DNA of 64,000 nucleotides from Bacteroidota bacterium (GCA_023386045.1 JAEWKK010000018.1:1-64000); one strand, 5' to 3'. Positions 53,702-62,153 are shown, numbered from the stretch's first letter. Translations and numbers: made by a program. Notes: generated from the letters alone by a model not told the origin.

Positions 53702-54396
53702 TCTTCTTTTTCAAAGACCTTATCATCCACTCCTTTATTAATATTGTAAGAGGAATACGTGATCTCCACCTTTCCTTTTTTGTTCTTCAATTTTTCGGGT
53801 TCTTTTTTCCCTCCCTTTTCGTATTCAAAGCTGATGCCTTTGGGAAGTTTGTAGTCTTTAGTGTTGAAGGAAAAGATCACTTTATCCGGCAAGCCCCATT
53901 CTGTATATTTCCCATAACTTAATTCTATATCATAGGTGCCGCTTTCCCTGGTAGTAACAGTGGCCTTTCTCACAACTGATTTTGCTTCTTCAATATATAA
54001 GGTAGTCAGCACCACATCGCTTTCATCATCTGTTGGCAGCAGCTTTACCACTTTTGTTTTAATGCCATTGACTTCAGCATCTTTTCCTGCCACCATATCA
54101 TATTCTCCATGCGATAACAAAGTACTCAGGTTGATGCTCACACTTCCTTTAGGGAGAATGGAAATGCCGCCTTCCTTTTTCGCTTTGAATTTGTCCGGTT
54201 TCTTGTAATATATTTTGACTTTAGAAACAGGTGCATCAATAAATGAAACATCGATTTTCATTTTGCCTTCCGCTTTATAATCATTCACCTTGTCAAGCTT
54301 TGCCTTTACCTTGCTTACCAGTTCAGTTGCTTCCTGCGCAGAAACTGGGGAAGAAAAAAACAAAAATGACAGCAATAAAAAAGAAAATAATTTCAT
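53698..54396 (-). CDS. LolA-like outer-membrane lipoprotein carrier family protein
   Basis: 233 residues from MKLFSFLLLSFLFFSSPVSAQ (signal peptide); a longer frame to 54456 is not signal-like. The mature part has the LolA/LppX half-barrel pattern: long helix ELVSKVKAKLDKVNDYKAEGKMKIDVSF, PVSKVKIYYKKPDKFKAKKEGG, YDIELSYGKYTEWGLPDKVIFSF. Periplasmic lipid or lipoprotein binding is inferred from fold resemblance. It is the third gene after an ABC ATPase and permease (11-base gap), so it may hand lipid cargo to or from that transporter. Confidence 0.65.
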   Translation of the reverse strand: MKLFSFLLLSFLFFSSPVSAQEATELVSKVKAKLDKVNDYKAEGKMKIDVSFIDAPVSKVKIYYKKPDKFKAKKEGGISILPKGSVSINLSTLLSHGEYDMVAGKDAEVNGIKTKVVKLLPTDDESDVVLTTLYIEEAKSVVRKATVTTRESGTYDIELSYGKYTEWGLPDKVIFSFNTKDYKLPKGISFEYEKGGKKEPEKLKNKKGKVEITYSSYNINKGVDDKVFEKED

Positions 54397-54406
54397 AGCG
54401 ATTGAA

Positions 54407-55246
54407 TTAGGAAAGAATGTCTTTTCTGCGAAAAATGTATAAGGCCAAAGAAACAAAAAATACAGTGTGCCCTGCCAGGAAGAGTGCCGACTTTAACACT
54501 TCCGCTCCATCCACAGGCCTGTTAAAAAAGCCCTTCCAGTTGAGCATATGATTGGTAAAAAGATAAGGCTTCATGGCATTGAACAAGGGAATATCCATGG
54601 TAGTAAGAATGGTGCAGATGATGATCACACTCATGGCTGCTACAATAGGGCCAACAGCATTGTCCGACAAAACAGAAAAAAGGAAGGCCAGGGAAGCAAC
54701 TGTTACCATAGACAGGGCCGCAAATCCATAGGAAGCCAGGTATCTCCACATTACATCATTGCGATCAAATAGTATGAACACATCGCTTTTCTGAACCATC
54801 AGGTCACTGGTGCCAAAAATGGTCATGGAACCCAGCAGACCCATTACCGCCATGAAAGTCAATAACAGAATGGTATAGATCGAAGCGGCAAAAAATTTAC
54901 TGAGCCCGATGGCAGTTCTTGAAACAGGTTTGGTGAGCAGCATTCTTAATGTGCCCATGTTGGCTTCGCCTGCCACCATATCGCCAGCTACGAGGCAGAT
55001 CAACAAAGGAATATGAATAAGGAGCGTATGGAGGATGAGATAAAAAACAAAAAATCCATTCAGCTTTTTTCCTTCTATTTCAAAACTCATGTTGATGGTC
55101 TGCAGCATGAATTCCATATAAGCAGCACCATCTGCCAGCATGGCTATCTGGATCAATAAGATAATGATGGCAATGGCAATAAATGCAATGTAGGTACGTG
55201 GCTTTTTAAAAATCTTAAACAATTCAATTTTGGTAAGCTGCCACAT
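54407..55246 (-). CDS. ABC-2 type transporter permease
   Basis: 279 residues with six hydrophobic segments. The start MWQLTKIELFKIFKKPRTYIAFIAIAI and the conserved AGDMVAGEANMGTLRMLLTKPVSRTA match ABC-2 permeases of the NatB/bacitracin-resistance type. The large extracytoplasmic loop between TM1 and TM2 carries YMEFMLQTINMSFEIEGKKL. Its start overlaps the ATPase gene by 23 bases. Substrate unknown; Na+, peptide antibiotic or lipid export are precedents. Confidence 0.85.
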   Translation of the reverse strand: MWQLTKIELFKIFKKPRTYIAFIAIAIIILLIQIAMLADGAAYMEFMLQTINMSFEIEGKKLNGFFVFYLILHTLLIHIPLLICLVAGDMVAGEANMGTLRMLLTKPVSRTAIGLSKFFAASIYTILLLTFMAVMGLLGSMTIFGTSDLMVQKSDVFILFDRNDVMWRYLASYGFAALSMVTVASLAFLFSVLSDNAVGPIVAAMSVIIICTILTTMDIPLFNAMKPYLFTNHMLNWKGFFNRPVDGAEVLKSALFLAGHTVFFVSLALYIFRRKDILS

Positions 55247-56153
55247 GCTGGTTGGAAGTTGTGAGTGAGAGAAAATAATCTTCTAATGAATGCCTTGGTT
55301 GCACAGAAAAAATTTCAATTCCATGTTGTGTCAGAAACCGCACAAGCTGTGGCACCTCTTTCTTGTCCATTTTAAGAATTATACCCGGACCATTTTGCAA
55401 AAATTTGCTCCATTGACTTTGTTCCAGCACTGATTTTGTCTTTGCTCCATCTGCTGTTTCTATAGATATAAGTGTATCGGCAGGATTCAGCAATTGACTG
55501 ACCTTTCCTTCAGCCATCTTCCTGCCCTTATCAATAATGAGCATGGAATCGGCAATGATCTCGATCTCGCTTAGGAGGTGTGAAGAAACAAAAATCGTCT
55601 TTCCTTCTTCACGACTTAAATGCATGATCAGGTTTCGCATATCGGCAATGCCCTGGGGATCCAGTCCGTTCGTGGGTTCGTCAAGGACCACCAGTTTGGG
55701 ATCATGAACCAAAGCACAGGCAATACCTAGTCTTTGTTTCATTCCCTGTGAAAAAGCCCTGACCTTACTATGTGCCCGGTCACTGATGCCTACCCTTTCG
55801 AGCTGTTGCATTAACCTGCTTTCAGGAACCTGTACTCCACTTAGCTTCGCCATCATCTGGATATTCTGAAGGGCGGTGAGGTAGCCGTAGAGATCAGGCT
55901 TTTCAATGATGGCACCTACCTGTCGAAGGATTCTGCTACGATGTTTCATCAGGTCCATGCCAAAGAGCTTAATCTTTCCTGAAGTGGGTTTTATGAGTGA
56001 AAGGAGGATCCTGATGGTAGTTGATTTGCCTGCACCGTTCTGGCCAAGAAATCCATATACTTCGCCTTCATTCACTGAAAAGGAAAGATCATCCACTGAT
56101 TTGATCTCACCGAAATGCTTGGAGATATGTTCAATATCGATCAGTGTTGGCAT
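55224..56153 (-). CDS. ABC transporter ATP-binding protein (BcrA/NatA-type)
   Basis: 309 residues from MPTLIDIEHISKHFGEI. Walker A is GQNGAGKSTT, the signature is AFSQGMKQR, Walker B is KLVVLDEPTNGLDP, and the H-loop is intact (VSSHLLSEIE). The Q-loop position is EKPDLYGYLT, with glutamate as in BcrA-type ATPases. The C-terminal ~80 residues match the DUF4162-type tail of these exporters. With the permease and LolA-like gene it forms one minus-strand unit. The 580-bp region upstream (to 56733) contains the likely promoter. Confidence 0.92.
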   Translation of the reverse strand: MPTLIDIEHISKHFGEIKSVDDLSFSVNEGEVYGFLGQNGAGKSTTIRILLSLIKPTSGKIKLFGMDLMKHRSRILRQVGAIIEKPDLYGYLTALQNIQMMAKLSGVQVPESRLMQQLERVGISDRAHSKVRAFSQGMKQRLGIACALVHDPKLVVLDEPTNGLDPQGIADMRNLIMHLSREEGKTIFVSSHLLSEIEIIADSMLIIDKGRKMAEGKVSQLLNPADTLISIETADGAKTKSVLEQSQWSKFLQNGPGIILKMDKKEVPQLVRFLTQHGIEIFSVQPRHSLEDYFLSLTTSNQHVAAYQN

Positions 56154-56368
56154 GCTTTGCAAAAATATCAACAGTTACGCTGCTCATTTGTTGAATTCTA
56201 ATCTAATTATATTAGGGATGTGAAAAAATGGATCTGCAATCATTAACATCAATTTCGTCTCTCTTTTTATATCAGCAATAAAATATCTTCTGGTATTTAT
56301 ATTCTTGAATTAGTAAATGGAAGCAATCGTCTTGTAACTAAATTCATAAAACAATAATTAACTGGTTG
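56154..56368 (+). other. AT-rich region ahead of an orphan terminator
   Basis: No gene of normal size. A 17-codon open frame from ATG 56228 (MDLQSLTSISSLFLYQQ) is the only notable coding possibility, with low confidence. The stretch could contain a small RNA ending at the terminator at 56369-56405, and it also must hold the promoter of the ABC exporter genes on the other strand. Confidence 0.35.
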
Positions 56369-56405
56369 AATCAGAGAGTTAAAAAAAAACTCTCTGATTT
56401 TTTTT
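56369..56405 (+). terminator. Strong orphan rho-independent terminator
   Basis: AATCAGAGAGTT (56369-56380) pairs perfectly over 12 bases with AACTCTCTGATT (56388-56399) around seven A; it is followed by T6 on the plus strand and has no U-run on the minus strand. No plus-strand gene lies upstream within 2.6 kb. Confidence 0.85.
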
Positions 56406-56413
56406 CAAAAAGC

Positions 56414-56444
56414 TTGCAATACTTAAAAACACCTATTATGTTTG
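56414..56444 (+). promoter_or_regulatory. Promoter of the two T9SS cargo genes
   Basis: TTG at 56414-56416 and TATGTTTG at 56437-56444 match the Bacteroidota -33/-7 elements with a 20-base gap. This would start transcription near 56451, giving a leader of about 280 bases before the ATG at 56734. Confidence 0.6.
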
Positions 56445-56733
56445 CACTACCAATCCTCCGAAAAACATTTAGCAATAATTCGTACCGGCCCATCTAACTC
56501 TTCTACTGATTAGAATCCCCTGTATTAATTTATTGCTCCTCCAAACTCCTTTCAAACTACTGGCTTTGCCAACCATTGATCCTTTGTAATCAACCTCCTG
56601 TTCAAGTTATCCTCTGTAATCAAACCTGATAAACAGGTCTGTATCCTTTGCAATTTCCTTGTACCGCTATCAACCGGACCAATCTTCCTAAGAGGCCACT
56701 TTTCATTCATTTAAACATTTAAACCGTACCATT
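56445..56733 (+). other. Long pyrimidine-rich, G-poor leader with three imperfect repeats
   Basis: The strand has very few G and many C and T. ATCCTTTGTAATCAACCT (56579), ATCCTCTGTAATCAAACCT (56609) and ATCCTTTGCAATTTCCT (56643) are imperfect repeats. No start codon opens a sensible frame before 56734. It reads as an untranslated leader. Confidence 0.6.
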
Positions 56734-57798
56734 ATGAAAAGGAGTTTTACCTCTTTAGCAATTCTTGCATTGCTCACAACAACCACCAGCAATGCATTCA
56801 GCCAGTGTTTAACCGGAGGTTCATTCACTGCTGCTTCCACCAACACATTTGATATCAATAATGAAGGATTCTCAGGTGCTTTTGCCTGGTCTTCAGGAGG
56901 ATCTGGCCAGCTTGAATCAACACCTGTTAGTTCAGGCCAGGTAAAGGAATTAAAAACAACTACTTATTTTCTTCCCAACAATGCCACCACAATCGCATGG
57001 AGTTTTAATATTGGAGGAACAGCCAATGTTAATTCCTATACAGTTGAAGCCCTTTATAACAATGGCGGAACGCTTACAAGAGTACCTGTGTGCAGCGGAG
57101 GATCTTTATTAACTACTGGAGGCAATTTTGTTTTTGCTGCGGTTGCCCCCACTGAAATTATTGGGCAGAGGTTCCAGCTGATCATCACCTTTACTTCAAC
57201 TTCTACTGGAAGTAAAGTATTGAATATCGACAATTTCAGAACCAATGGATTTACTTCAGAAATCACGCTACCTGTAAACATCACTTATTTTAATGCTGCT
57301 GCTGCAACAGGTGGTATTAAACTGACCTGGATGGTTTCAGACGAATCCAACGTAAACCGTTATGAGATCGAAAGAAGCACCAACGGAAAATCTTATTCAA
57401 AGATCGGCCAGGTATCCGCATCAGGTATTGTATCCTACAGTTTTACAGATGCTGCTTACATTAATGGATCTAATTATTACAGACTGAAAGCTGTTGATAA
57501 CGATGGCAAGTTTAAATACAGCTCTGTAGTACTGTTCAAGGTAGGAAAGAAAGGTCTCGCACTCAGGGCTTATCCTTCACCAGCATCAACTGAAGTAACC
57601 ATCCAGCACGATATTGCAACAGAGATCAGCCAGATCAGCATCATTTCAATGGATGGAAGACTGGTAGAAATAGTGAAGCCTGCACCTGGTAAAGTGGAAA
57701 CCACCATCAGCCTCGAAAAACTGCAAAAAGGATTTTATATGGTTCGCTACACCAATAGCGACGGTGAAGTAGAAACTGTGAAGCTGGTTAAACAATAA
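56734..57798 (+). CDS. Secreted protein with T9SS type A sorting domain
   Basis: 354 residues: signal peptide (MKRSFTSLAILALLTTTTSNAFSQ), a beta-rich N-terminal domain (~25-180; FDINNEGFSGAFAWSSGGSG, GTANVNSYTVEALYNNGG, and SKVLNIDNFRTNG at its end), an Fn3-like module (YEIERSTNGKSYSKIGQVSASG) and a sorting domain (AYPSPASTEVTIQHD to ETVKLVKQ). It has no enzyme motif. The long leader with a good promoter suggests high expression. It may be an adhesin or surface-layer component; function not recognised. A terminator follows. Confidence 0.85.
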   Translation: MKRSFTSLAILALLTTTTSNAFSQCLTGGSFTAASTNTFDINNEGFSGAFAWSSGGSGQLESTPVSSGQVKELKTTTYFLPNNATTIAWSFNIGGTANVNSYTVEALYNNGGTLTRVPVCSGGSLLTTGGNFVFAAVAPTEIIGQRFQLIITFTSTSTGSKVLNIDNFRTNGFTSEITLPVNITYFNAAAATGGIKLTWMVSDESNVNRYEIERSTNGKSYSKIGQVSASGIVSYSFTDAAYINGSNYYRLKAVDNDGKFKYSSVVLFKVGKKGLALRAYPSPASTEVTIQHDIATEISQISIISMDGRLVEIVKPAPGKVETTISLEKLQKGFYMVRYTNSDGEVETVKLVKQ

Positions 57799-57803
57799 AC
57801 AGT

Positions 57804-57840
57804 CCGGGGAGGCTGCATAAATCAACCTCCCCGTTCTTTT
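57804..57840 (+). terminator. Terminator between the two T9SS cargo genes
   Basis: CGGGGAGG (57805-57812) and CCTCCCCG (57826-57833) form an 8-bp stem, followed by TTCTTTT. It lies directly after the stop at 57798. Confidence 0.8.
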
Positions 57841-57911
57841 CACCCTTGAACATAATCCGGTTTTCAATGGGAATTTGAATACCACCACCTTTCAATTCAA
57901 AACCATTAGAA

Positions 57912-59558
57912 ATGAAGAAAATCTTTACCCTACTAATGATATTCATTTCCTTTTCACAAGCCAATGCGCAGGCCATATTAAACGAGGTCTATGCATTCCC
58001 GGGAGGAAGCCGAAATGAGTTCTTTGAATTTTATAACAACAGTATCTACCCGCAATCAATGGATAACTATACCATAGTAACCTATTATCAGGAAGGATCC
58101 AAAAAAGGATTCTATGTGCTGGACATCCCCAACATTTCTGTTGCAGGCCTGGGATATTTCGTGGGCTCTTCGGCTGTGCCTTTCAATTACCAGGGCGTTA
58201 CTAATTGCACTAATTCTCAATACAGCTGGAATGACCTGGCTTTCCTGGCAGCCAATAATGGTTACCTGAGGAAATGGGAATTGTCAAACACAGTTACAGT
58301 TGGAGTAGATGGAAATGACAGTTACGATCTTGTACCCGTACCTGCTGCCTTTAATGATATCTTTCAAAAGATCGGCGGATCAAGCGCAAGCTATAATGTC
58401 TTTGTTTTCAGGAATGGTTCATTGCTTAGTATTTTCCTTGGAGGAACGGGTGGCAATACTTTTATTCCAACTTATATTGTTGGACTGCCTGACCTTTTCA
58501 TTGATATGACAGGCACATCACCCGACTTCACCATGCATTTTGCTGACTATGCCACAGCCCGTACTGAATTTGTAATACAGGATATTGGATCTGATAATGG
58601 ATACATCAGGCTGCGCGATGGCTTCTGTGGTGCCTGGACAAAATCAAGCTCACAGATCAACCATACACCTGGTGCCACCAATGCAGGAACAGCAACCTAC
58701 CTGGGAACTGTTAGTGTTTCAAGCATGGTAATACATGGAAATGCAACAACAGGATCAACCGTAAACTATGATGTAGTAAGCGCGCCTGTTGCAGAATTTC
58801 CAATCACAATGAATTTATATGCCGATAATGGTACTGTTCCAGGACAGGTAGATGTTAACGACACTTACATCACCAGTGCAACAGAAAATGTAGTGACCGA
58901 TGGACCTTTTTCAACAGTTTTCTTCCCATACAATGCAAACATCCTGATCCAGACTGTAACGAGCGCAGGTTGCATTGATAACCTAAGATTCATTCCCAAC
59001 ACCGGTGTGTTGCCAGTAAGATTCATGGGCTTCCAGGCATTATCAGGCAAATCACAAACAGAATTGAGTTGGTATGTTGCGGATAATGAAACAGGCAAAC
59101 AGTTTGAAGTACAGAAAAGCACTGATGGAAGAAATTTTACTACTATTGGAATCGTCTTCTCCACAACCAAAACAGGTGACGAGAAGTATACATACAAAGA
59201 TGCTTTACCAAATGAAAGAACCTGGTATAGGATCAAACTGACTGATAATAATAATCATATATCCTATACAAATACTTTGTCCGTAGGAAACTCTGTTGAA
59301 ACAACCCGTACCCTTTCTTTAAATCAAAATCCTGTGGAATCCTATTTAGTTTTCCAATACAAATCCTCTGAAAATGCAGTTGCAACTGTCAATATCTATA
59401 ATACATCGGGAGCACTGATGTATTCGCAAAAAACCAACGTTACTAAAGACACGAATTCTGTAGCCATCAACCTGGATGGAAAATTATTCACAGGCCTTTA
59501 CATTTTGGAAGTGAAAACTCAACAGGCTCATAATACCGTCAAATTTATTAAACGTTAG
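57912..59558 (+). CDS. Secreted protein with lamin-tail-like N-terminus and T9SS sorting domain
   Basis: 548 residues: signal peptide (MKKIFTLLMIFISFSQANAQ), then a region starting ILNEVYAFPGGSRNEFFEFYNNS, which has the lamin-tail domain opening pattern of NEV followed by EFFEFYN, with further beta strands (~20-230). A second beta domain (~270-365; MVIHGNATTGSTVNYDVVSAP) leads to an Fn3-like module (FEVQKSTDGRNFTTIGIV) and a sorting domain (LNQNPVESYLVFQY to NTVKFIKR). Lamin-tail domains in bacterial exoproteins often accompany nucleases, but no nuclease motif is seen. It is 113 bases after the terminator of its neighbour. Confidence 0.8.
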   Translation: MKKIFTLLMIFISFSQANAQAILNEVYAFPGGSRNEFFEFYNNSIYPQSMDNYTIVTYYQEGSKKGFYVLDIPNISVAGLGYFVGSSAVPFNYQGVTNCTNSQYSWNDLAFLAANNGYLRKWELSNTVTVGVDGNDSYDLVPVPAAFNDIFQKIGGSSASYNVFVFRNGSLLSIFLGGTGGNTFIPTYIVGLPDLFIDMTGTSPDFTMHFADYATARTEFVIQDIGSDNGYIRLRDGFCGAWTKSSSQINHTPGATNAGTATYLGTVSVSSMVIHGNATTGSTVNYDVVSAPVAEFPITMNLYADNGTVPGQVDVNDTYITSATENVVTDGPFSTVFFPYNANILIQTVTSAGCIDNLRFIPNTGVLPVRFMGFQALSGKSQTELSWYVADNETGKQFEVQKSTDGRNFTTIGIVFSTTKTGDEKYTYKDALPNERTWYRIKLTDNNNHISYTNTLSVGNSVETTRTLSLNQNPVESYLVFQYKSSENAVATVNIYNTSGALMYSQKTNVTKDTNSVAINLDGKLFTGLYILEVKTQQAHNTVKFIKR

Positions 59559-59591
59559 TCGAAGTCTTTAGTACGGATTATGTTAACGAAT

Positions 59592-59620
59592 GGCCCCTTT
59601 CCAGGGGCTTTCTATTTTTT
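59592..59620 (+). terminator. Terminator after the lamin-tail-like gene
   Basis: GCCCC/GGGGC stem (59593-59597 with 59604-59608) plus G-T closing pair, loop TTTCCA, then TTTCTATTTTTT. Confidence 0.82.
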
Positions 59621-59645
59621 ATGTATGTCTGTAAACGATGGAAAT

Positions 59646-59930
59646 TTATATACCTATGTATTCCTGCAATGCTTTTACATATTGTTCAAATGCCTCCACT
59701 CCTTTTTGAGTGATCCTACAGGTAGTTTGGGGATAATTGGCCTTGAATTGCTTGATGACTTCTATATATCCAGCGCTGCTCAGTTTTTGTATTTGAACAG
59801 AAAGATTGCCAGCAGTGGAATTGGTTTTCTCCCTGATAAAAGTAAATTCGGCTTCCTTCACTCCTATCAGTAAACTCATCACCGCCAGTCTCAACTGGGA
59901 ATGCAATATGGGGTCCAGATCTTTAAACAC
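59646..59930 (-). CDS. Winged-helix transcriptional regulator (HTH_34-like)
   Basis: 94 residues forming one winged-helix domain: FKDLDPILHSQLRLAVMSLLIGV (helix 1), FTFIREKTNSTAGNLSVQIQKLSSAGYIEVIK (helix-turn-helix), then the wing TTCRITQKGVEAFEQYVKALQEY. The pattern fits the MarR/ArsR-like "winged helix DNA-binding" family common in Bacteroidota. The gene overlaps the preceding membrane-protein gene by 8 bases, so it is translationally coupled to that gene. It probably represses or activates the module at 59923-64000. Confidence 0.88.
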   Translation of the reverse strand: MFKDLDPILHSQLRLAVMSLLIGVKEAEFTFIREKTNSTAGNLSVQIQKLSSAGYIEVIKQFKANYPQTTCRITQKGVEAFEQYVKALQEYIGI

Positions 59931-60576
59931 CTTCCGTTCTTCTTAATTTTTTAAATTCACTTTTAGCAATATAACCAGGTATGATATATCCTGCGAGCGC
60001 GGCCAGGGCATGAAGCAACATCACCTGCTCAAATGTTTTCATGAATAAAGCAGCAAAGCCAATGCCCCAGGTAACATAAGCACCAATAACCGAAGGTTTA
60101 AAATTGAGTGCTGTACCATAGATTAACATCCAGAATGCATACAGGTTGATCAACAAGGCAAAGCCAATATTGATGGGTGTGATATCAAACTGCTGGTAAC
60201 GTTCAATTAAAATCCTTGCGCCTATGTTCATTGAAACAATGATGAACATCAGGCTGATAAAAAATCCGAAGTTCAATCTTTTAAAAAGATCACCTGTATA
60301 GGTTTTGACTCTTCCCTTGCCTTTAAAAAAGAAATATTGAATGGATTCATAAATAAAGAAGAGTATAGCCAGGGCACCGAAAGCATTCCAGAAGAAAAAA
60401 TTATCCAGATTCCATTGAAGTTTCAAATTCAGTATCGTCAATACTGAAGCCAGGAAGAGCAGCCATCCCCAGATGATCCATCCCCTGCCATCATCCTTCT
60501 GTTCTTTTTTTGCTGTATGAATCATCTGACTGATCAACAGTAATCCTTCTTTTTCAGAAATTTCCTTTTCTTCCAT
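59923..60576 (-). CDS. Hypothetical membrane protein, paralogue of the next gene
   Basis: 217 residues with about six hydrophobic helices and a short charged N-terminus. It shares with the next gene an N-terminal LxLIxxMIxxAK pattern (here LLLISQMIHTAKK), the cytoplasmic RVKTYTGDLF motif (~90), the LNFKPSVIGAYVTW segment (~150) and AGYIIPGYIA near the end. No known domain is recognised. The stop lies inside the start of the winged-helix gene, and the gene begins two bases after the upstream paralogue's stop. The C-terminus has a basic tail (KSEFKKLRRTEGV). Confidence 0.75.
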   Translation of the reverse strand: MEEKEISEKEGLLLISQMIHTAKKEQKDDGRGWIIWGWLLFLASVLTILNLKLQWNLDNFFFWNAFGALAILFFIYESIQYFFFKGKGRVKTYTGDLFKRLNFGFFISLMFIIVSMNIGARILIERYQQFDITPINIGFALLINLYAFWMLIYGTALNFKPSVIGAYVTWGIGFAALFMKTFEQVMLLHALAALAGYIIPGYIAKSEFKKLRRTEGV

Positions 60577-60578
60577 AA

Positions 60579-61151
60579 TCAGTTTTTATTGGTGGATAAT
60601 AAATGGCCCGGAATGATATAGCTTATTAAAATAGCAGCTGCAGTTATCAGGAGCTGGTAATCATAAGGAACAAAAACACAACCTATTGCCAGCGCCCAGT
60701 TGAATATACCGCCAATGACAAGTGGAGTAAATTTTAATATTCTCCCCGAAACAAAAGTTCCAAGACCATAGAACATGATGAAGTAGGGAAAGGCATATTC
60801 CCATCCACCTGTGTTGCTGATGATCAGGCTTAAAACAAAAAAACTGATACCAATTCCTGTCCATAAATAACTCATACTCTCGCCTACATAAGTTTTTACC
60901 CTGTTGTCCTTGTTCTTTCGTGCAGAATAAATAATTGTAACAATAATTGCAGGGATAATTAAAATCCAGACAGCACTATGGTGCTCATACCTGAACACCA
61001 CTTTCAATAAAAACTGTGCTATAACAGCTATGAAAACCACCCATCCCCAAAGAAGAAAATAAAAGCGGTTATCACTCAAATCATTTTTTGCCCTGGAGAT
61101 CATCGATTGGATGAGTGCCAGGCTTTGCTGTGGCGAAAAATTGTCTTGCAT
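60579..61151 (-). CDS. Hypothetical membrane protein, paralogue of the previous gene
   Basis: 190 residues with about six hydrophobic helices. It matches the 59923 protein at LALIQSMISRAKN (N-terminal), NRVKTYVGESM, RILKFTPLVIGGIFNW and ISYIIPGHLL, with similar spacing. The pair therefore arose by duplication and may form a heteromeric membrane complex; function is unknown. A terminator-like hairpin lies just upstream (61158-61185), so it either has its own promoter in a short gap or is reached by read-through from the TonB side. Confidence 0.75.
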   Translation of the reverse strand: MQDNFSPQQSLALIQSMISRAKNDLSDNRFYFLLWGWVVFIAVIAQFLLKVVFRYEHHSAVWILIIPAIIVTIIYSARKNKDNRVKTYVGESMSYLWTGIGISFFVLSLIISNTGGWEYAFPYFIMFYGLGTFVSGRILKFTPLVIGGIFNWALAIGCVFVPYDYQLLITAAAILISYIIPGHLLSTNKN

Positions 61152-61155
61152 AAAT

Positions 61156-61185
61156 TAAAAATGGCAGCAGGAACCTACCGCTGCC
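61156..61185 (-). terminator. Terminator after the secreted helical protein gene
   Basis: GGCAGC (61163-61168) pairs with GCTGCC (61180-61185); on the minus strand the hairpin is followed by ATTTTTAATTT and lies 11 bases after the stop at 61196. It splits the gene set into two possible transcripts. Confidence 0.7.
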
Positions 61186-61195
61186 TTTTTTTTGA

Positions 61196-61849
61196 TTATT
61201 GGATCTGGCTCATAAAATAGAGAACCGCGTTCTTACCCCAGGCTGGATCAATCTCGCTGGCCGGCTTGAAGCTTTCATATTTTTTCAGGGCTTCTTCAAA
61301 TAATTTCTTTGCTTCAGTTTTGCTGCCACCGAATTGTTCCGGGGTGTAAAACTTGTCCTGTCCTTCCAACAGGTAAACCCTTGGATTTTCAGGATTGAGT
61401 TTTTTTGCAGTGGCCAGTGCTTCCTGTGCAATGGGTCCGTATTGCATGAAACGATTCATCGGGTCTGCCATCATCCTTGTTGTAGCGATCATTTTTTTGA
61501 CAATAAAGATTTCTGAATTGTCCTTGCTTAAGGCCTCGGCCTTGTTCAGTAATTGCTCTGCCCTGTCCGCAAGTGGATCAGTTTCCGTAGCATCAGCCTG
61601 GCCGCTCATACCCATCATCAATGCTGAATATACCTGCGTATAAGCTGCATAATAAAAAGGCTGCCACTGGGTTTTTTCCGCTTCAGCAATTCTTTCAAAA
61701 GCTGCAGAGAGATCATTCAGTGCTGCCACATCCCTGGTAGTATCTGCCATGGCGATCTTGTCCTTCATGGCATTCATATATTTTTCAGATTGTGCAAAAC
61801 TGCTCACCAGGCACAATAAGAAAAGGCTTGATAAAATGAACTTTTTCAT
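61196..61849 (-). CDS. Secreted all-helical protein, TPR-like
   Basis: 217 residues with a signal peptide (MKKFILSSLFLLCLVSSFAQ). The mature part is alanine- and leucine-rich helix-turn-helix repeats (ALNDLSAAFERIAEAEKTQ, ADRAEQLLNKAEALSKDN, AQEALATAKKLNPENPRVYLLEGQ, TEAKKLFEEALKKYE), consistent with about four TPR-like repeats. It ends DPAWGKNAVLYFMSQIQ. No lipobox. It probably acts in the periplasm as a protein-protein adaptor. It lies 10 bases after the 2TM gene, in one transcript with the TonB-dependent receptor. Confidence 0.75.
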   Translation of the reverse strand: MKKFILSSLFLLCLVSSFAQSEKYMNAMKDKIAMADTTRDVAALNDLSAAFERIAEAEKTQWQPFYYAAYTQVYSALMMGMSGQADATETDPLADRAEQLLNKAEALSKDNSEIFIVKKMIATTRMMADPMNRFMQYGPIAQEALATAKKLNPENPRVYLLEGQDKFYTPEQFGGSKTEAKKLFEEALKKYESFKPASEIDPAWGKNAVLYFMSQIQ

Positions 61850-61859
61850 TTGTTTTGAT

Positions 61860-62153
61860 TTATGGTTTGATTTGATTTTGAATGTTCTCGTATTCCTTTT
61901 CTACTAATCCGAAACCAGGATAAACATACGCTCCCAGAAACTGAAAAAATATTCCAATTCCCCATCCTACAGTAGACCAGACTGGCCAGGGAATGCCATG
62001 ATCAGAATTTCGCGCTCCTGTAAAAAACCATAGCAGCCATAAAAATAGATTGACAACTATGTAAACACTGAAATGTCTTTTAAACGACGCTCTTCTCTGT
62101 GCTATTTGCCAGAGAACGGGATCTTTTCCGGGAGGAACTGGTTGATACTGCAT
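61860..62153 (-). CDS. 2TM domain-containing protein
   Basis: 97 residues with two membrane helices (FSVYIVVNLFLWLLWFFTG and WPVWSTVGWGIGIFFQFLGAY) preceded by the motif DPVLWQIAQRRASFKRHF and ending in a charged LVEKEYENIQNQ tail; this is the 2TM domain pattern found mainly in Bacteroidota, often beside LytTR-type signalling genes. Its function is unknown. It starts nine bases after the TonB-dependent receptor stop. Confidence 0.85.
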   Translation of the reverse strand: MQYQPVPPGKDPVLWQIAQRRASFKRHFSVYIVVNLFLWLLWFFTGARNSDHGIPWPVWSTVGWGIGIFFQFLGAYVYPGFGLVEKEYENIQNQIKP

